The translations under genes and the position numbers were made by a program. The notes below the pieces were generated by a model that saw only the letters and a list, made by a program, of their open reading frames with translations, did not search any database and was not told the DNA's origin. From Syntrophothermus lipocalidus DSM 12680 (GTDB lineage: Bacteria; Bacillota; Syntrophomonadia; Syntrophomonadales; Syntrophothermaceae), in assembly GCF_000092405.1 (NCBI RefSeq), contig NC_014220.1, forward strand, positions 1,178,001 through 1,242,000: a stretch of 64,000 nucleotides of DNA, given 5' to 3'. Positions 60,824-64,000 of this stretch are shown piece after piece. Each line of letters begins with the position of its first letter. The stretch's first letter is position 1.

Positions 60824-61381
60824 TTATCCCTCCTTCCCCGGCCTGTATAACTTGAACAGCTTTCTTACCGCTCGCCGGTCCCTGACTCCCGGAACAAACG
60901 GCATCATTTTCCCCTTAAAGAACAGCCTCTGACCAAGCTTGACATCCTTTGTATATTGGCCAGTCTTTAGATTAAACCTCAGTGCCAGTTCCGCTTCCGA
61001 CACTCTTCCGCGCTTAAACACATGGTCTAACATCAGCTTATTGAACAAAAACACATGGTTGGTTTCCGATACGACTCCTTCGCCACAGCTCATTTCTCGC
61101 AGGTAATCCATGATCCTAGGTATATCAATGGCTGCCGGGCACCGGTCCTGACACAGGTGACAGCTCACGCAGACCCATATCGCCTTGCTCTGCAACAACG
61201 CTTCTTTGGCTCCTAGTTTTATAAGCTGAATAACTTGCCGCGGCGTGTAGTCCATAAGGTAGGCCGTCGAACATCCACCCGAGCACTTACCACACTCGTA
61301 ACAGCAACTCAGGTCGACCCGGCAGTCATTTTCAATTTGTTCTTGTAACGTCGAGCTGGTAGCATCCAGCTGAATCGGCAT
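60824..61381 (-). CDS. HdrC-like iron-sulfur subunit
   Basis: 185 aa. Two 4Fe-4S motifs: CCYECGKCSGGCS (about 26-38) and CVSCHLCQDRCP (about 68-79), followed by a helical C-terminal region, as in HdrC. It passes electrons between HdrA- and HdrB-type partners. It is 4 bp ahead of the HdrB gene. Confidence 0.92.
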   Translation of the reverse strand: MPIQLDATSSTLQEQIENDCRVDLSCCYECGKCSGGCSTAYLMDYTPRQVIQLIKLGAKEALLQSKAIWVCVSCHLCQDRCPAAIDIPRIMDYLREMSCGEGVVSETNHVFLFNKLMLDHVFKRGRVSEAELALRFNLKTGQYTKDVKLGQRLFFKGKMMPFVPGVRDRRAVRKLFKLYRPGKEG

Positions 61382-61411
61382 CCCTTTCCCCTCCTAACTT
61401 CACACGGCTGC

Positions 61412-62446
61412 TTACCGGGAAAACAGGGCTATGACTTCCGCAGCCGCAGCCGCTCCCTGCTCTCGCGCCCCCGGTATATCAACAGGGAACCCGCTTCCAC
61501 CGGCAAAGAAGACCTTATCCGCGCTTCTTACCGGGCTCATGCCGTCATCTTCCAAGAACCCGTACTCATCTGTCTTCGCACCGAACATCTTCGCAAGCTC
61601 TACCGTTTCCTTCCTCGCCACTGCCGCTCCCGCCAAAACGATCATGTCTACCCTTATTTCAATCGGGTTACCCATAAGCGTATCTTCCGCTCGGATTAAC
61701 AGCCGTCCCGCGTCGGGTATCACCTTGGCCGGCCTACCCCTAACGTATCTAACCTTCTTGTCCTCAATTGCCCGGCGCACAAACTCCTCGTATCCTTTGC
61801 CTGCTGCCCGGATATCCATGTAGAAGACATAGCAAGCAGTGGTTGGCGAGAGTTCCTTCACCATAGCCGCTTGTTTAGCGGTATACATGCAGCAAATCTT
61901 AGAACAGTACGGGTAGCCTTTTGACCGGTCCCTGGATCCCACACACTTGAAAAACGCTATGGCCTTGGGTATGTTTTGGCGATATCCTAACTGGCGCCAT
62001 CCCTTCAGCATTCCCTCGAATTCAACCGCACTTACAACCCCGTTATATGTCCCGTAGCCATATTCTCCGTAAGCCGACAGGTCAAAGTAGTCAAAACCGG
62101 TAGCTATCACGACCGCGTCTACGTTTACATCTGCAACCGTATCATCTGCGGTCTGTTTCAAACTTACTCTGAAGCCTTCACCGTCGCGCTGCCCCCCGAC
62201 AACCGTTGTTCCGGTTTTGACCACGACTTTTCCGCTTTCCTCAATGAGCCTCAGGCTATTGGCCAACATGGCCGAAGTATCCTCGTTGCGTGGAAAGGTC
62301 CCTGCCAGAAGATTCAGGCGTCCTCCCAAAACTGACTCCCTCTCCACCAAAATCACATCATGACCGGCTTGGCCAATTTTGACAGCTGCTTCTATACCTG
62401 CCGGGCCTCCTCCAATTACTAGAGCCGTTTTGCCTGTGCTCTCCAT
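61412..62446 (-). CDS. HdrA-like flavoprotein
   Basis: 344 aa, shorter than classical HdrA. ALVIGGGPAGIEAAVKIGQAG is the FAD-binding loop, FKCVGSRDRSKGYPYCSKIC the conserved Cys region (Cys throughout, not selenocysteine), and VFFAGGSGFPVDIPGAREQG the C-terminal FAD motif. It lacks the N-terminal and C-terminal ferredoxin-like extensions of full HdrA. It sits centrally in the Hdr block and is the likely flavin branch point. Confidence 0.9.
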   Translation of the reverse strand: MESTGKTALVIGGGPAGIEAAVKIGQAGHDVILVERESVLGGRLNLLAGTFPRNEDTSAMLANSLRLIEESGKVVVKTGTTVVGGQRDGEGFRVSLKQTADDTVADVNVDAVVIATGFDYFDLSAYGEYGYGTYNGVVSAVEFEGMLKGWRQLGYRQNIPKAIAFFKCVGSRDRSKGYPYCSKICCMYTAKQAAMVKELSPTTACYVFYMDIRAAGKGYEEFVRRAIEDKKVRYVRGRPAKVIPDAGRLLIRAEDTLMGNPIEIRVDMIVLAGAAVARKETVELAKMFGAKTDEYGFLEDDGMSPVRSADKVFFAGGSGFPVDIPGAREQGAAAAAEVIALFSR

Positions 62447-62449
62447 AAA

Positions 62450-63391
62450 CTAGACTCCTTTCAGTCCAAGTTTTTCCAGTACCCCGTTAAGCGGTACAGT
62501 ATTGGCTTTGAAACCGAGCTTTTCTACCGGTACTCCAAGCGCTAACGCTATGAGTTGACCTAGGTCGATAACCGGAATATTGATTTCTCCATGACCGTTC
62601 CTGGCCAGGTTGGGTTGTTCCCTGTCTAGAGCCACGTTACACCCTGGACAAACCGTGGTTATGAGTTCTACGCCCGCTTCTTTAGCACTTCTCAGTTTCT
62701 TGCCCAGGTGAGGCTGCACCACCTCTTCTCGGTGGGTAAATCCCCTTCCCACCGAATAGCCACAGCAGGTCCTTCCCTCCTTATACGTAACAGGGGTAGC
62801 TCCCAAGATTTCAAACAATTCTTCGTGGAAAGTTGGTAGATCGCCGTCGTCAAGGATCCCGTACTGCTGGGCCAGGTAGTGACACCCGTAATGGGCGGCC
62901 ACCCGCAGCCCATTCAAAGGGCGTACCACTTTTGAAGCAATCCGGTCTTTTAAACGGTAGTATAATTCCTGAACGTGAAAGATGTTTGTCCGTCCCTTAT
63001 ACTCGTAGCCCCACCGTCCAATAAGATCGTTCGCCATTTTGAGATAATCCGGATTATGCAGAAGAATATGTGAAAGCTCCTTATTATACCCGAAACACCC
63101 GTTACAAAAGACGTAGGTATCCAGCCCCTTGGCTTCTACTAAGGCCAAGTTTCGAGCGGTAGCCGCCAGTGACACTTCTGGCAAGTACCCAGAACAGGTC
63201 AGGAGATACCCGGAACAACATGTCTGGTCCGGATCCATTACTACTTCAATACCCAAAATCTTCATTATCTCTTTGATTGCATTTTCGGTACCGGGATACT
63301 CGAGACTTCCGGTACAACTGCGAAACAGGAATATCTTTTCTGGAATCTCGGGTATCCTTTTTTCTACCGGAATCACTCTAGCTTTATTCAT
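62450..63391 (-). CDS. HdrB-like heterodisulfide reductase subunit (CCG domains)
   Basis: 313 aa. FLFRSCTGSLEYPGTE with DQTCCSGYLLTCSG and VFCNGCFGYNK form the first cysteine-rich domain; AAHYGCHYLAQQ, GRTCCGYSVGRGF and TVCPGCNVALD form the second. It overlaps the HdrC gene end by 8 bp and is followed by HdrA after 3 bp, so the three are tightly coupled. Confidence 0.92.
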   Translation of the reverse strand: MNKARVIPVEKRIPEIPEKIFLFRSCTGSLEYPGTENAIKEIMKILGIEVVMDPDQTCCSGYLLTCSGYLPEVSLAATARNLALVEAKGLDTYVFCNGCFGYNKELSHILLHNPDYLKMANDLIGRWGYEYKGRTNIFHVQELYYRLKDRIASKVVRPLNGLRVAAHYGCHYLAQQYGILDDGDLPTFHEELFEILGATPVTYKEGRTCCGYSVGRGFTHREEVVQPHLGKKLRSAKEAGVELITTVCPGCNVALDREQPNLARNGHGEINIPVIDLGQLIALALGVPVEKLGFKANTVPLNGVLEKLGLKGV

Positions 63392-63983
63392 AAATTATCC
63401 TTCCTTCCCGGTACTTGAACTCCACAGGTTTTTCCTTGCTTTCGTCCAGAGCCTCGAGCCACTCTGTGGTACCGGTCAAATCGAAAAGAGCCTGGTACTC
63501 GCTTCTGGCTTTGTCCGAAACCTCCGGCCAGGGGGTCATTCCTGCTTCGCTACGAATCTTCATAACTCTTTCCTTGCCCTTAGCACCCGGAACAAAGGTC
63601 ATCGCGTCTTCGCGGGCTTTCAAAGCAAAACGCTTGAAAGGCAGCACGTATTTAAGCCCGAAGTTGTGTTCGATGGCCTTGTAGCGTATCTGCATCATCA
63701 GTAACGGGTAGTGTATGTCGCTCGGGCATACCCTGTAACAGTTAGCACACCAAAAGCAGCGCCATATCTCTTCACTCTGAACCAGGCGAGACAGATTGCC
63801 CATAAGGACATCCCGGATGATCTGTCTTGGGTTATAGGAAGGGGTGATAGCCGCCACCGGGCAGTTTCCCACGCACTTTCCACAGGTCAAGCAGGCATCG
63901 AGGTTGCCTACCAAGTTATACCTATCCACTATTCTGTCTAGTCCCTGCACCCACTGGGTGTCGCTTTCTCTGGGCACAGCCAT
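63384..63983 (-). CDS. HdrC-like iron-sulfur subunit
   Basis: 199 aa. CLTCGKCVGNCP (about 32-43) and CFWCANCYRVCP (about 74-85) are two 4Fe-4S sites; the helical C-terminus resembles HdrC. The start is ATG 63983 because GAGGAG is 5 nt upstream; the TTG before it is too close. It is the first complete gene of the Hdr block; the operon may continue upstream beyond the window. Confidence 0.92.
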   Translation of the reverse strand: MAVPRESDTQWVQGLDRIVDRYNLVGNLDACLTCGKCVGNCPVAAITPSYNPRQIIRDVLMGNLSRLVQSEEIWRCFWCANCYRVCPSDIHYPLLMMQIRYKAIEHNFGLKYVLPFKRFALKAREDAMTFVPGAKGKERVMKIRSEAGMTPWPEVSDKARSEYQALFDLTGTTEWLEALDESKEKPVEFKYREGRIIYE

Positions 63984-64000
63984 CAACGCTCCTCTGTCTT

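Noticed and set aside
61412-62446. Selenocysteine in HdrA, as in some methanogens
   Set aside because: The relevant positions are encoded by Cys codons and the frame has no internal UGA.

Overview
The window looks like a chromosomal segment of a Gram-positive anaerobe of the Clostridia/Syntrophomonadaceae type. This is an inference from gene content: a futalosine-type menaquinone cluster, a Firmicutes-style type IV pilus operon behind a cyclic-di-GMP riboswitch, copper-amine-oxidase-like secreted proteins, DUF1670 and UPF0182 proteins, and a large locus of heterodisulfide-reductase-like iron-sulfur proteins with family I CoA-transferases, as expected in a syntrophic acid oxidiser. Most genes lie on the minus strand.

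Region 1 (1-3400) is accessory DNA. It holds the tail of an unknown gene, a small hypothetical gene, a frameshifted small gene, and an AT-rich two-gene operon with its own promoter: a DUF5343-like winged-helix protein followed by a protein ending in a HEPN-type domain with an RNxxxH motif. This pair is the best candidate here for an undescribed defence or toxin system.

Region 2 (3400-11000) has a membrane GGDEF-EAL protein whose EAL domain has lost an Asp, a DUF4153 membrane protein, a Phd/VapC pair, and a DUF3160 lipoprotein gene that has lost its middle.

Region 3 (11000-20500) is a genomic scrapyard. It contains transposase remnants (DDE and IS110), an intact IS256-family element, a serine-recombinase stub, a DUF1670 gene paired with an IS1634-N-terminus-like gene, three secreted copper-amine-oxidase-domain proteins, two ParE/RelE toxin-antitoxin pairs, a duplicated palindromic operator, and a dispersed repeat of about 90 bp.

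Region 4 (20500-40640) is mostly housekeeping: RlmD/RumA-type methyltransferase, an MBL-SGNH-MBL cluster, UPF0182, mqnE-mqnA-mqnC plus an MTAP-family phosphorylase, an ABC-class ATPase, Ddl, a PHP-domain protein, tRNA-Trp, a TrpXYZ-like ABC transporter and two AIM24-family proteins.

Region 5 (40890-53650) is a complete type IV pilus locus (pilT, riboswitch, pilD-pilA-pilB-pilC-minor pilins-pilM-pilN-pilO) with a soluble chemoreceptor upstream. Cyclic-di-GMP probably acts twice, through a GEMM-I riboswitch and through MshEN motifs on PilB. PilB carries Lys where the Walker B catalytic Glu is expected.

Region 6 (53860-64000) has an AbrB/VapC pair and a long operon-like series: HdrC-HdrB-HdrA-HdrC-HdrB, then CoA-transferase alpha and beta, an MFS carrier, and a second CoA-transferase pair. 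The second alpha gene has an in-frame UGA followed by a SECIS-like hairpin, and its beta partner lacks the usual catalytic Glu. The block plausibly couples uptake and CoA activation of an organic acid to electron transfer.
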